A stretch of 64,000 nt of DNA from Burkholderia anthina. Its GTDB lineage: Bacteria > Pseudomonadota > Gammaproteobacteria > Burkholderiales > Burkholderiaceae. A program made the translations under genes and the position numbers. The stretch spans positions 1,736,001 through 1,800,000 of the forward strand of contig NZ_CM003768.1 of assembly GCF_001547525.1 (NCBI RefSeq), in the 5' to 3' direction. The notes under the pieces are model-generated. The model made no database searches. It was not told where the DNA came from and was given only the letters and a program-made list of their open reading frames with translations. The first letter of the stretch is position 1, and each line of letters starts with the position of its first letter. Positions 56,300 through 64,000 of this stretch are shown here, in pieces.

Positions 56300-56759
56300 C
56301 GCGGCCGCAGCAACGCGCGTTTGTGCTGCGATGGCGGACGCGCGCGACGAATGATTGCGATCCGGCCGCGGCCGGTCGCATCGATGCGCGGTGCACACGC
56401 GCATCACGGTGGGGCGCCCCGCCCTGCATCGCCAACGGCATGCGGGACGGGGCGAAAAACGCCGCTCTGGGCTGAGAGCGGCGTGGTGGGGTCCGCAGCG
56501 GCACCCGGCGGCGCCGGGGAAGCCTTGGTCGGTCAGACGTCGTCGTCGGGTGTCCGCCTGTCGGATTTCGCGTATTACATTTCTTTACGTTCGAGCGTGC
56601 GATTTTTCATGCAATCGTCGCGTTGAACGCCTACACTTTCGCCACGCCTTTCGAGAAAACCGCCGCGCCTGCGTTTCCCTCCGGAGACCGCACCCAGCGC
56701 GGTGTTTTTTTCGCCACTTCACGGCGCGTTTTCTTTTCAACCACCTAAGGAGTGCAACG
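56300..56759. other. 460-nt gene-free region between glxR and the LysM gene
   Basis: It contains the hairpin at 56459-56484 and a GC-rich stretch, then an AT-richer part (56570-56750) that should carry the LysM-gene promoter. A strong Shine-Dalgarno sequence (AAGGAG) sits before 56760. I see no ORF with coding character. Confidence 0.5.
56459..56484 (-). terminator. Hairpin reading as a minus-strand terminator
   Basis: A perfect 10-bp stem (ACGCCGCTCT with AGAGCGGCGT) with a 6-nt loop is followed on the minus strand by TTTT. On the plus strand, after glxR, no T run follows. No minus-strand gene lies upstream, so it either ends an unknown antisense RNA or acts as a weak glxR terminator. Confidence 0.6.
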
Positions 56760-57230
56760 ATGGGTCTTCTTTCGTTTATTAAAGAGGCGGGTGAAAAACT
56801 GCTGGGTCACGCCGATGCACAGGCAGCGGAAGATCCGAATGCCGCGAACCAGACCGCGGCCGATGCGATCAAGAACTACATCAACTCGCAAGGTCTCGAC
56901 ACGTCGAACCTGACCGTCGCGTTCGACGGCGCGTCGCGCACCGTCACGCTGTCGGGCAGCGTCGCCGATCTCGACACGAAGGCGAAGGTCAAGGTCGCGG
57001 CCGGCAACGTGCAGGGTGTCGCGGGCGTCAACGACGACGGCCTGCAGCCGGACGATCCGCAGGTGCGGTACCACGACGTGAAGCCGGGCGACACGCTGTC
57101 GGCGATCGCCAAGGAAGTGTACGGCGACGCGAACAAGTACCCGGCGATCTTCGAGGCGAACAAGCCGATGCTGTCGAGCCCGGACCGGATCTACCCGGGC
57201 CAGAAGCTCGTGATTCCGCCGCAGTCCTGA
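56760..57230 (+). CDS. BON-LysM protein (Kbp/YgaU-like)
   Basis: A 156-residue protein with a BON domain (~33-95) and a C-terminal LysM domain (~104-153: YHDVKPGDTLSAIAKEVYGDANKYPAIFEANKP). There is no signal peptide, matching E. coli Kbp (YgaU), a cytoplasmic K+-binding protein induced by osmotic stress and stationary phase. The MGLLSFIKEAGEKL start is family-typical. The strong Shine-Dalgarno sequence suggests high expression. Confidence 0.92.
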   Translation: MGLLSFIKEAGEKLLGHADAQAAEDPNAANQTAADAIKNYINSQGLDTSNLTVAFDGASRTVTLSGSVADLDTKAKVKVAAGNVQGVAGVNDDGLQPDDPQVRYHDVKPGDTLSAIAKEVYGDANKYPAIFEANKPMLSSPDRIYPGQKLVIPPQS

Positions 57231-57251
57231 GCATTCGCGCAGCGCTGATGC

Positions 57252-57285
57252 AAAAAAGGCAGGCCGCTCGGCCTGCCTTTCTTCA
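57252..57285. terminator. Bidirectional terminator between the LysM and asparaginase genes
   Basis: A perfect 11-bp stem (AAAGGCAGGCC with GGCCTGCCTTT) has the loop GCTC. It has six T on the minus strand and TTTCTT on the plus strand. Confidence 0.9.
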
Positions 57286-57336
57286 TGGGCGACGCGCACC
57301 GCGCGATCGGCGCGTGTCGACCATCCCGTCATCGAA

Positions 57337-58359
57337 TCACAGCGTATCGAACGCGCGCTGCAATGCGTCGCGATCGTGAATGCCGTTCGCGAGCGCGAGC
57401 ATCAGCAGCACGCGCGCCTTGAACGGGTGCAGCGAGCCCGCGCTCACGAAACCGAGTGCATCGTCGCTCGCGGCGCCGTTGCGCATCACGTGCCCCGACC
57501 CGACGCGCGACGCACGGACCACCGCCACGCCCGCATTGACCGCATCGGCGAGCGCCGCCTGCAGCGTCGCATGAATCGACCCGTTGCCGGTGCCCGCGAC
57601 GACGAGGCCGCGCACGCCGGCCCCGACGAGCGCATCGACGGCCGTGCGCGTCACGCCCGCATAGCTCGCGACGACCTCGACCGGCGGCCAGCTTGCCGCG
57701 ATCGCCAGTTGCGTGTCGCGCGTGCGCGTGATGCGGCGCGCGAATTCGACGCGGCCGTCCTGTACCCAGCCGAGCGCCCCGAGCTCCGGCGACTGGAACG
57801 CGTCGACCGCATAGGTGCTCGTCTTCACGACGTCGCGCGCGCCGTGGATCCGGTTGTTGAACGCGACCAGCACGCCCTGCCCGCGCGCGGCCGGATGGGC
57901 GGCCACCGTCACCGCGTTCAGCAGGTTCAGCGGGCCGTCGGACGACAGCGCGGTCGCCGGCCGCATCGCGGCCGTCAGCACGACCGGCTTGTCGCCCCGG
58001 ACGACCAGATGCAGCGCGTACGCCGTTTCCTCGAGCGTATCGGTGCCGTGGGTGATCACGATGCCGTCGATCGCGGGATCGGCCATCAGCGCGTCGATCC
58101 GCGCGGCGAGCGTGTTCCACAGCGGCAACGCGAGATCCTTGCTGTCGATGCTGGCGATCTGCTCCGCGTCGATGCGCGCGACCGACGCAAGCGCCGGCAC
58201 GGCGTCGACCAGGAAACTGACGCCGAGCGCGCCGGCCTGGTAGCCGGCCGTGCTGGCCGCGTCGGGCGCGGCGCCGGCGATCGTGCCGCCGGTGGCAAGT
58301 ACGGCGATGCGCGGCAGCGTCGCCGCGGACGAAGAGGATGCGGTGTTCGGTGTATTCAT
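57337..58359 (-). CDS. L-asparaginase (bacterial type II fold)
   Basis: A 340-residue asparaginase/glutaminase. The first catalytic threonine is in VLATGGTIAG, the second in GIVITHGTDTLEETA, and AAMRPATALSSDGPLNLLNAV is a family signature. It hydrolyses asparagine to aspartate and ammonia. There is no clear signal peptide (MNTPNTASSSSAATLPRIAV), so a cytoplasmic location is likely despite type II-like sequence. The ATG at 58359 is chosen over a long frame-open extension to 58536. Confidence 0.92.
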   Translation of the reverse strand: MNTPNTASSSSAATLPRIAVLATGGTIAGAAPDAASTAGYQAGALGVSFLVDAVPALASVARIDAEQIASIDSKDLALPLWNTLAARIDALMADPAIDGIVITHGTDTLEETAYALHLVVRGDKPVVLTAAMRPATALSSDGPLNLLNAVTVAAHPAARGQGVLVAFNNRIHGARDVVKTSTYAVDAFQSPELGALGWVQDGRVEFARRITRTRDTQLAIAASWPPVEVVASYAGVTRTAVDALVGAGVRGLVVAGTGNGSIHATLQAALADAVNAGVAVVRASRVGSGHVMRNGAASDDALGFVSAGSLHPFKARVLLMLALANGIHDRDALQRAFDTL

Positions 58360-58510
58360 GGCCGCGATTGTAATGGCTCGCGGCCGCGAGCCGGCAGGTT
58401 CCGGCGCGACGGGCCGGCGCCGGCCGCCGCGCGTCATGGTTTGTCCCGATCTCCTGGCCGCGTGCGCCGTCAACGGCCATGGCGTCCGCAACGTTATAGA
58501 AAGTGCCGTT

Positions 58511-58539
58511 TTGGTGTTTTCACCTTGATTTGCCATAAT
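58511..58539 (+). promoter_or_regulatory. sigma-70 promoter of psiF
   Basis: TTGGTG (58511-58516), a 17-bp spacer and CATAAT (58534-58539) give a start ~86 nt before the psiF ATG. No clear Pho box was recognised. Confidence 0.6.
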
Positions 58540-58631
58540 CGGAACGCGTGGTGCGATGTGGCCCTGTCCACGTCGCGTCGAGCTTCATGACGGCGTCGAC
58601 CACGCGCAATTCACCCCATGGGAGTGTCGAA

Positions 58632-58922
58632 ATGAAAATCCAATCGCTCGTAGCCGCACTGCTTCTCGGCGGCATGCTGGCTTCCCCCGCCTTCGCGGCG
58701 AACAGCCAGCAGGACAAGATGAAGGCCTGTAACACGCAGGCAGCCGGCAAGACGGGCGACGAACGCAAGGCGTTCATGAAGGACTGCCTGTCGGCGAAGC
58801 CCGCGAAGGCGATGACGCAGCAGGAAAAGATGAAGGCGTGCAACACGCAGGCCACCGGCAAGAAGGGCGACGATCGCAAGGCGTTCATGAAGAGCTGCCT
58901 GAGCAATCAGCCGGCCGCCTGA
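58632..58922 (+). CDS. PsiF-like secreted repeat protein
   Basis: A 96-residue exported protein: a signal peptide (1-22, ending ASPAFA) followed by two near-identical ~30-residue repeats (DKMKACNTQAAGKTGDERKA and EKMKACNTQATGKKGDDRKA), each with two cysteines that probably pair. E. coli PsiF is named for phosphate-starvation induction; its function is unknown. Two repeats instead of one domain is the usual PsiF layout. Confidence 0.88.
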   Translation: MKIQSLVAALLLGGMLASPAFAANSQQDKMKACNTQAAGKTGDERKAFMKDCLSAKPAKAMTQQEKMKACNTQATGKKGDDRKAFMKSCLSNQPAA

Positions 58923-59191
58923 GTTCCGGCGCTCCCGTCTCGAATGCCGCGCACCGCTTCGGCGGGCGCGGCATTTTCATTTTCGTTGCACGCGCATCGA
59001 CGCGCGCACGCCGCCTGTCCCTCCCCGTTTTCCGGCCCGCCGTCCCGACGCCGCCACAGGGGCGGTAATTCGGGTGCGGCAATTCGCCGCGTTTTCTTCT
59101 ATGATGGCTGCAACGCGGCCCACCCAAGACCAAGAAGCGCCATCGGGCCGCCCTCGAGACGAACGCGCACGCGCGTCAAACGGAGGCCTGG

Positions 59192-59641
59192 ATGGCATGG
59201 AGACAACACCGCTGGTTTCGCCGCTGGCTGATCGTGATCGTGTTCTGGGCCGTGCCCGTCGCGATCGTCGCCGTGCGCGAGATCCGCGAGGAAATGGCCT
59301 ACAACAAGGCCGACCTGCAGCTCGCGCTGACCACCTGGCAGCTCACCGACGCGCAGCAGGCCGCCGGCGCCGCCGCGAAGTGCCGCGGGGATGCCGACGA
59401 GGCGCGGGCGGCCGGTTGCCCGGCCGATGTGCTGGCCGCCAACGCGCCGCGCCAGCAGGCGGCTCGCGACGAATACGTCGTGCGCCGCAATACGCTCGCC
59501 GGCTATCTGTGGCATGCGTTCGTCGGCTACTGGGTCGTCCCGGCCGCGTTCCTGTTCGCGTGCGGCGTCGTGATCGCGCTGATCCGTCGCGCGCTGCGCC
59601 GCCCGCCGATCAAGCCGCCCGTTCCCCCCGTCACGCACTGA
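59192..59641 (+). CDS. hypothetical two-helix membrane protein
   Basis: A 149-residue protein I do not recognise. An N-terminal transmembrane helix (~12-28: WLIVIVFWAVPVAIVAV) and a C-terminal one (~108-132: FVGYWVVPAAFLFACGVVIALI) flank a polar ~80-residue middle with two cysteines (AAAKCRGD and AAGCPADV), possibly periplasmic and disulfide-linked. The C-terminus is basic and proline-rich. An AGGAGG-like sequence (GGAGGCC) precedes the start, which favours a real gene. Confidence 0.7.
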   Translation: MAWRQHRWFRRWLIVIVFWAVPVAIVAVREIREEMAYNKADLQLALTTWQLTDAQQAAGAAAKCRGDADEARAAGCPADVLAANAPRQQAARDEYVVRRNTLAGYLWHAFVGYWVVPAAFLFACGVVIALIRRALRRPPIKPPVPPVTH

Positions 59642-59884
59642 CACCGGCGCGCCGCGGGTGCCGCCCCTGCAATCGCCCGCACGTTCCCGCACGACGCCCC
59701 TGTGCGAGGCGCGCGTCGCGCGCGGGCGCCGCTTCGTCCGTTGGCGCGCCGCGACACCCGCGCGCGATTTGACGCTTTTTCACGTGGCAACGAAAAGAGG
59801 CCCTGATCCGCTGTGATATAACTGCCGACGTGATCCGCTCCTTGAGCGAGACTCACTCCGAACATCATCCGATGGAGAACAACG

Positions 59885-60472
59885 ATGCAAAAACGGACTC
59901 TTGTGCTCAAAGCCGCCGCCGCGCTCATCGTCGGTAGCCTCGCGCTCACCGGTTGCACCACCACCCCGGACAAGCCGGACAATGCCGCCACCAACGCGTC
60001 GAAGCGTCAGTCGATCGACGCGAGCGTCGACGCCACGCTGTCGCGCATGTACTCCACCGTCAAGGGCTCGCGCGAACTCGTCGCGAAATCGCGCGGCGTG
60101 CTGGTCTTCCCCGAAGTGCTCCAGGCCGGCTTCATCGTCGGCGCCCAGTCCGGCAACGGCGCGCTGCGCGTAGGCGGCAGCACCGTCGGCTACTACAACA
60201 CGTCGTCGCTGTCGGTCGGCCTGCAGGCCGGCGCGCAGTCGAAGGCGGTCGTGTTCCTGTTCATGACGCAGCAGGCGCTCGACGAATTCCGCAACTCGGA
60301 CGGCTGGGCAGCCGGCGCCGGCGCATCGGTCGCGCTCGTGAAGATGGGCGCGAACGGCGCGGTCGATTCCAACACGGCCACCGCGCCGATCCAGGTCGTC
60401 GTGCTGACGAACGCCGGCCTGATGGGCGACGTGTCGATCAACGGCACCAAGGTCACGAAGCTCAAGATCTGA
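59885..60472 (+). CDS. SYLF-domain (Ysc84-like) lipoprotein
   Basis: A 195-residue lipoprotein: a signal peptide with lipobox LTGC (C24), then a SYLF/Ysc84 lipid-binding domain (~45-195: VLVFPEVLQAGFIVGAQSGNGALRVGG, GYYNTSSLSVGLQAGAQSKAVVFLFMTQQALDEF, SVALVKMGANGAVDS). Eukaryotic SYLF proteins bind phosphoinositides; bacterial ones are thought to act at the envelope, with unknown ligand. A strong terminator follows. Confidence 0.93.
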   Translation: MQKRTLVLKAAAALIVGSLALTGCTTTPDKPDNAATNASKRQSIDASVDATLSRMYSTVKGSRELVAKSRGVLVFPEVLQAGFIVGAQSGNGALRVGGSTVGYYNTSSLSVGLQAGAQSKAVVFLFMTQQALDEFRNSDGWAAGAGASVALVKMGANGAVDSNTATAPIQVVVLTNAGLMGDVSINGTKVTKLKI

Positions 60473-60512
60473 CATTGACGCACCGCCCGCGCGCGGCGCG
60501 CCGGGCATGCGC

Positions 60513-60548
60513 AAACGGCGATGTCCTCGCGGGCATCGCCGTTTTTTT
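60513..60548 (+). terminator. Rho-independent terminator after the SYLF gene
   Basis: AAACGGCGATG pairs with CATCGCCGTTT around a 10-nt loop and is followed by a T7 run. It separates the convergent glycosyltransferase gene. Confidence 0.92.
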
Positions 60549-60593
60549 ATCCGCCCGCGCCGCGCGTCAGGGCGGCCAGGCTGCTCGGACCGC

Positions 60594-61658
60594 TCAGGTC
60601 GTCGAGTCGATCACCTTGAAGCGCGAGCGCTTCTGCGCGCGGATCACCGACTGGTACACGTCCACGTACTGCTGCGCCATCCGGCGCGACGTGAAGCGCT
60701 CCTCGAAGCGCTGCCGCACGCGCGCACGCGGCAGCAGGTGCAGCCGGTTCACCGCGGCCACCGCGCTGATTTCATCCTCGACGATGAACCCCGACACGCC
60801 CTCGTCCACCACTTCGGGCACCGCGCCACGGTTGAATGCGATGACCGGCGTGCCGCACGACATCGCCTCGATCATCACCAGGCCGAACGGCTCCGGCCAG
60901 TCGATCGGAAACAGCAGCGCATGCGCGCCCGACAGGAATTCGGCCTTCTCGTGATCGGCGATCTCGCCGATGTATTCGACGTGCGGCAACGCGAAGAGCG
61001 GCTTGATCTCGCGGTCGAAGTATTCCTGGTCGGCCGCGTCGATCTTCGCGGCGATCCGGATCGGCAGCCCGCACTGGCGCGCGATGCGGATCGCGGTATC
61101 GACGCGTTTTTCCGGCGAGATGCGGCCGAGGAACGCGAGATAGCGCGGCTCGACGGGCTGCGGCATGTACAGCGTATCGGGCAGCCCGTGATAGACGGTC
61201 GTCAGCCATTTCGCCTGCGGCAGCGGCTGGCGCTGCGCGTTGGAGATCGAGATCACCGGCGCCGTGTTGAAGGTGTCGAATACCGGCTGCTGCTCGGGCA
61301 GGTCGAGCCGGCCGTGCAGCGTCGTCACGTAAGGCGTTTCCTGCCGGTTGAAGACCGAGAACGAGTAGTAGTCCATGTGGAAATGGAGCACGTCGAAATC
61401 CTTCGCGCGGCGCGCGACCGTCTCCATCAGCAGCATGTGCGGCGCGACCCGGTCGCGGATCGACGAATCGAGCCGCAGCGCGCGCGGCCACACGGCCTCG
61501 AGCGTCGCCCGCGTCGTCGAATCGCCGCTCGCGAACAGCGTCACATCGTGGCCGAGGTCGACGAGCGCCTCGGTGATGTAGGACACGACGCGCTCCGTGC
61601 CGCCGTACAGCTTCGGCGGCACGGATTCGGTCAGCGGGGCGATCTGGGCAATTCTCAT
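60594..61658 (-). CDS. family 4 glycosyltransferase
   Basis: A 354-residue GT-B retaining transferase. The N-terminal acceptor domain starts MRIAQIAPLTESVPPKLYGGTERVVSYI, and the C-terminal donor domain has LAFLGRISPEKRVDTAIRIA and the E-x7-E motif in PEPFGLVMIEAMSCGTPVIAF. The donor sugar and acceptor are unknown; genes of this kind often act in exopolysaccharide or storage sugar synthesis, but it stands alone here. The ATG at 61658 has AGGAG 9 nt upstream; a longer frame to 61847 is ignored. Confidence 0.92.
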   Translation of the reverse strand: MRIAQIAPLTESVPPKLYGGTERVVSYITEALVDLGHDVTLFASGDSTTRATLEAVWPRALRLDSSIRDRVAPHMLLMETVARRAKDFDVLHFHMDYYSFSVFNRQETPYVTTLHGRLDLPEQQPVFDTFNTAPVISISNAQRQPLPQAKWLTTVYHGLPDTLYMPQPVEPRYLAFLGRISPEKRVDTAIRIARQCGLPIRIAAKIDAADQEYFDREIKPLFALPHVEYIGEIADHEKAEFLSGAHALLFPIDWPEPFGLVMIEAMSCGTPVIAFNRGAVPEVVDEGVSGFIVEDEISAVAAVNRLHLLPRARVRQRFEERFTSRRMAQQYVDVYQSVIRAQKRSRFKVIDSTT

Positions 61659-61922
61659 GGTCCACGTCTCCTGTGTCCTGTCCGTTGCGGTACGGCCGGC
61701 GGGATGGCGCGCTTGCGTGCGCCCGCCGTGCGTCCATGCGGCGCCGGCCGGCGTGGTGCCAGCCGAATATCTCATTATTATTCGCGATCCCGATGAGCGG
61801 AACCGCTGGTCTTTCATTTTTTGGGGGTTGTTACAGACCGGATACATTCGGCCGACCGGGCACGGCCGCCTCGCAGCGGGGCCCGGCCGGGCCGATCACG
61901 TCCCAGGCGCACCGTCAGGCTG

Positions 61923-63098
61923 TCAACGCGACGGCCACTTCCAGGCCGGCAGGTCGCGCGAGTCGGCATCGACGAGCGCGGTCGCGCCTAGCTGCTTGCC
62001 GAGCACCAGCGATTCGCAGCCGGCCTCGCGCTCGAGCGTTGCGATGAGCCGCGCCGCGTGAGACACGACCAGCACCTGCGAACGCCGGGCGGCCTGCGCG
62101 ATCAGGCGGCCGAGCGCCGGCAGCAGATCGGGATGCAGGCTCGTCTCCGGTTCGTTCAGCACCATCAGCGCCGGCGGCCGCGGCGTCAGCAGCGCGGCCG
62201 CGAGCAGCAGGTAACGCAGCGTGCCATCCGACAGCTCGGCCGCCGACAGCGGCCGCAGCAGCCCCGGCTGGCGCATCAGCACGTCGAAACGGCCGCGGCC
62301 GCCCGGGTTGTCGATCTCGACCGACGCACCGGGGAACGCGTCGTCGATCGCCGCGTCGAGCGCCGCGGCATCGCCGATTTCACGGATCGTCTGCAGCGCG
62401 GCGGCCAGGTCGGCGCCGTCGTCCGCGAGCACCGGCGTATGCGTGCCGATGTGCGACTGGCGCGCCGGCGCGTGCGCATCGGTCCGGAAATGGTCGTAAA
62501 AGCGCCACGAGCGAATCCGTTCGCGCACCGCGATCATCTCGGGCGCGCCGGTCGGATCGGCGAATTCGGTCATCATGCTGTCGAAGCTCGCGACCGGCTG
62601 CGGAATCGTCAGCCAGTCGCCCGACGCGGTACGCGCGCGGATCTGCGCGCCCTGCCGGTCGACCAGCAGCGTGGACGGGCGCAGCACCGCGCCGCCCCAG
62701 ATGCACTCGCGCTTGACCACCGGGTCGAGCGCGAACTGCGAACGGCTCGGCAACGGCAGGCCGAGATCGATCGCATAGCCGAAATCGTCGCACGCGAAAC
62801 CGAGCTTCAGGCTCACCGGGCCCTTGCGCACCGTGCCCGTCACCGGCACCTCGCCGGCCAGCATCGCGCGCGAGAAGCGCTCGGGGCCGGCCCACAACGT
62901 CGACGGCAAGCCGCCCTCGCGCGCGAGCGACGGGATCACGCGGCCCTGTGCGGTATCGGCGAGCAGTCGCAGCGCGCGGTACACGCTCGACTTGCCGCTG
63001 CCGTTCGGGCCCGTGACGACGTTGAGCGCCGCGAGCGGCACGATCAGCTCGCGCAGCGAGCGGTAATTGGCGATGGCAAGCGTCTTCAGCGCGGTCAT
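61923..63098 (-). CDS. RecF-like AAA ATPase (AAA_21 family)
   Basis: A 391-residue ABC/SMC-type ATPase. Walker A GPNGSGKSS is at 30-38, a signature-like segment LSAAELSDGTLRYLLLAAALL is present, and the Walker B is ALMVLNEPETSLHPDLL with Asn before Glu. The D-loop and H-loop (VVSHAARLI) follow. It has no coiled coil of SMC length, no TOPRIM and no nuclease partner next door, so it is not a recognisable OLD or Gabija gene. Function unknown; it starts MTALKTLAIANYRSLREL at 63098. Confidence 0.88.
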   Translation of the reverse strand: MTALKTLAIANYRSLRELIVPLAALNVVTGPNGSGKSSVYRALRLLADTAQGRVIPSLAREGGLPSTLWAGPERFSRAMLAGEVPVTGTVRKGPVSLKLGFACDDFGYAIDLGLPLPSRSQFALDPVVKRECIWGGAVLRPSTLLVDRQGAQIRARTASGDWLTIPQPVASFDSMMTEFADPTGAPEMIAVRERIRSWRFYDHFRTDAHAPARQSHIGTHTPVLADDGADLAAALQTIREIGDAAALDAAIDDAFPGASVEIDNPGGRGRFDVLMRQPGLLRPLSAAELSDGTLRYLLLAAALLTPRPPALMVLNEPETSLHPDLLPALGRLIAQAARRSQVLVVSHAARLIATLEREAGCESLVLGKQLGATALVDADSRDLPAWKWPSR

Positions 63099-63134
63099 GG
63101 GAACGGGAAATGGCAAGCAGGGGCCGGGCCGCGC

Positions 63135-64000
63135 TCAGCGGCCTTCGACGGCCTGCGGGTCGGCGGCGGTGTTGGCCGCCGTGCTGGCGGCAGGCGAGCG
63201 CACGTGCGGCCGTTCGCGATTCGGCGCATCGGGCGCCGAGTCGTGCGGATACAGCTCCATCCGGCTGCGCGGCAGGCATTGCGGATAGCGGTCCTGCAGA
63301 TAGGCGATCAACCCTTCGCGCACGCGGCAGCGCAGATCCCAGCACGACGACGAATCGGCCGCGCTGACGAGCGCGCGCAACTGCATCGTGCGCTCCGTCG
63401 CGTCGGTCACCTGCAGCACCTGCACGCGGCCGTCCCACTCGGGCGCGGCGTGGACGAGCCGCGCGAGTTCCTCGCGCAGCGGCGCGAGCGGCGTGCGGTA
63501 ATCGACCGACAGGTAGACGGTGCCGATGATCTCCGCGCTGCTGCGCGTCCAGTTCGTGAACGGGTTCTCGATGATCCACTGCAGCGGCACGACGAGGCGC
63601 CGCTGGTCCCACAGCCGCACCGACACGAACGAGCCGGTGATTTCCTCGATACGCCCCCACTCGCCCTGGATCACGACCACGTCGTCGAGCCGGATCGGCT
63701 GCGTGAGCGCGATCTGCAACCCGGCAATCAGGTTGCCGAGCACCGGCCGTGCGGCGATACCGGCGACCAGCCCCGCGACGCCGGCCGACGCCAGCAGGCT
63801 CGCGCCGATCTGGCGCACGTTCGGGAACGTCATCAGCGCGGCGCCGGTGCCGATGATCACGATCAGCACCATCACGGTCCGCACGAGCACCTTGGCCTGC
63901 GTATGGACGCGCCGTGCCTGAAGATTGTCGGCCGTATCGATCGGATGGGCCTGGATGATCGCGTCGCCGACGCCGGCCGCGAGCCGCACCAGCAGCCACG
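63135..64000 (-). CDS. MscS-family mechanosensitive channel, C-terminal part (runs off the window)
   Basis: The visible ~288 residues carry the last transmembrane helices and the MscS core: ASLLASAGVAGLVAGIAARPVLGNLIAGLQIALTQPIRLDDVVVIQGEWGRIEEIT, with the glycine/alanine-packed pore helix and beta domain. These channels open under membrane tension to release solutes. The start lies beyond 64000; an internal in-frame start at 63989 is not the real one. A disordered C-terminal tail ends in DPQAVEGR. Confidence 0.93.
   Translation of the reverse strand, partial: WLLVRLAAGVGDAIIQAHPIDTADNLQARRVHTQAKVLVRTVMVLIVIIGTGAALMTFPNVRQIGASLLASAGVAGLVAGIAARPVLGNLIAGLQIALTQPIRLDDVVVIQGEWGRIEEITGSFVSVRLWDQRRLVVPLQWIIENPFTNWTRSSAEIIGTVYLSVDYRTPLAPLREELARLVHAAPEWDGRVQVLQVTDATERTMQLRALVSAADSSSCWDLRCRVREGLIAYLQDRYPQCLPRSRMELYPHDSAPDAPNRERPHVRSPAASTAANTAADPQAVEGR

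Noticed and set aside
61923-64000. A defence island formed by the RecF-like ATPase and the MscS-like gene
   Set aside because: Mechanosensitive channels are common core genes and no nuclease, reverse transcriptase, methylase or toxin is adjacent.

Overview
The window is a GC-rich (roughly two-thirds G+C), densely packed piece of a betaproteobacterial main chromosome. Gene content and order (ffs-dnaX, trxA-rho, alaA-hom-thrC, an arnT-arnE/F-arnB-arnC-arnA(split)-arnD cluster, bcp, PIN-PhoH, pit, dnaB, rpsF-priB-rpsR-rplI, gcl-hyi-glxR) fit the Burkholderia cepacia complex. This placement is inference from recalled gene families, not from a database search. I see no tRNA, rRNA, CRISPR array, insertion sequence, prophage or plasmid genes.

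Layout. 1-6.9 kb: 5' part of dnaX, the 4.5S SRP RNA gene, trxA, rho, a MerR/MFS pair, an MtfA-like peptidase and a zinc-free type B ribosomal protein L31. 7-10.1 kb: a membrane glycosyltransferase and a MATE exporter. 10.1-18.7 kb: an acetoin catabolism locus. acoX, a short-chain dehydrogenase, acoA, acoB, acoC and an accessory lipA read leftward from a consensus sigma-54 promoter, and the activator acoR is divergent. 18.7-21.1 kb: a MerR/carboxymuconolactone-decarboxylase-like pair, a ComEA-like DNA-binding protein and a YidB-like protein. 21.1-25.2 kb: clpB with a heat-shock-type promoter, an NsrR-like regulator and a divergent truncated haemoglobin. 25.3-31.6 kb: molybdopterin genes (moaE, moaD, moeA) and the alaA-hom-thrC amino-acid genes.

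31.9-39.7 kb: a small Mth938-domain gene, then the complete L-Ara4N lipid A modification cluster, with ArnA split into two genes. 39.8-45.6 kb: bcp, a predicted small RNA, PIN-PhoH, an NlpC/P60 lipoprotein, and a Pit phosphate transporter with its DUF47 partner. 45.7-49.7 kb: dnaB, interrupted in its Walker A motif by a 347-residue intein, and the rpsF-priB-rpsR-rplI operon. 50-56.3 kb: an ECF sigma/anti-sigma pair, a LysR regulator and the gcl-hyi-glxR glyoxylate pathway. 56.8-64 kb: a LysM/BON protein, asparaginase, PsiF, a small membrane protein, a SYLF lipoprotein, a family 4 glycosyltransferase, a RecF-like ATPase and part of an MscS channel.

Most of the window is core genome. The most distinctive elements are the class-3-type DnaB intein with a LAGLIDADG nuclease domain, the sigma-54/AcoR control region, a predicted ~134-nt sRNA between bcp and phoH, and the split-arnA cluster with a single small flippase-like subunit.
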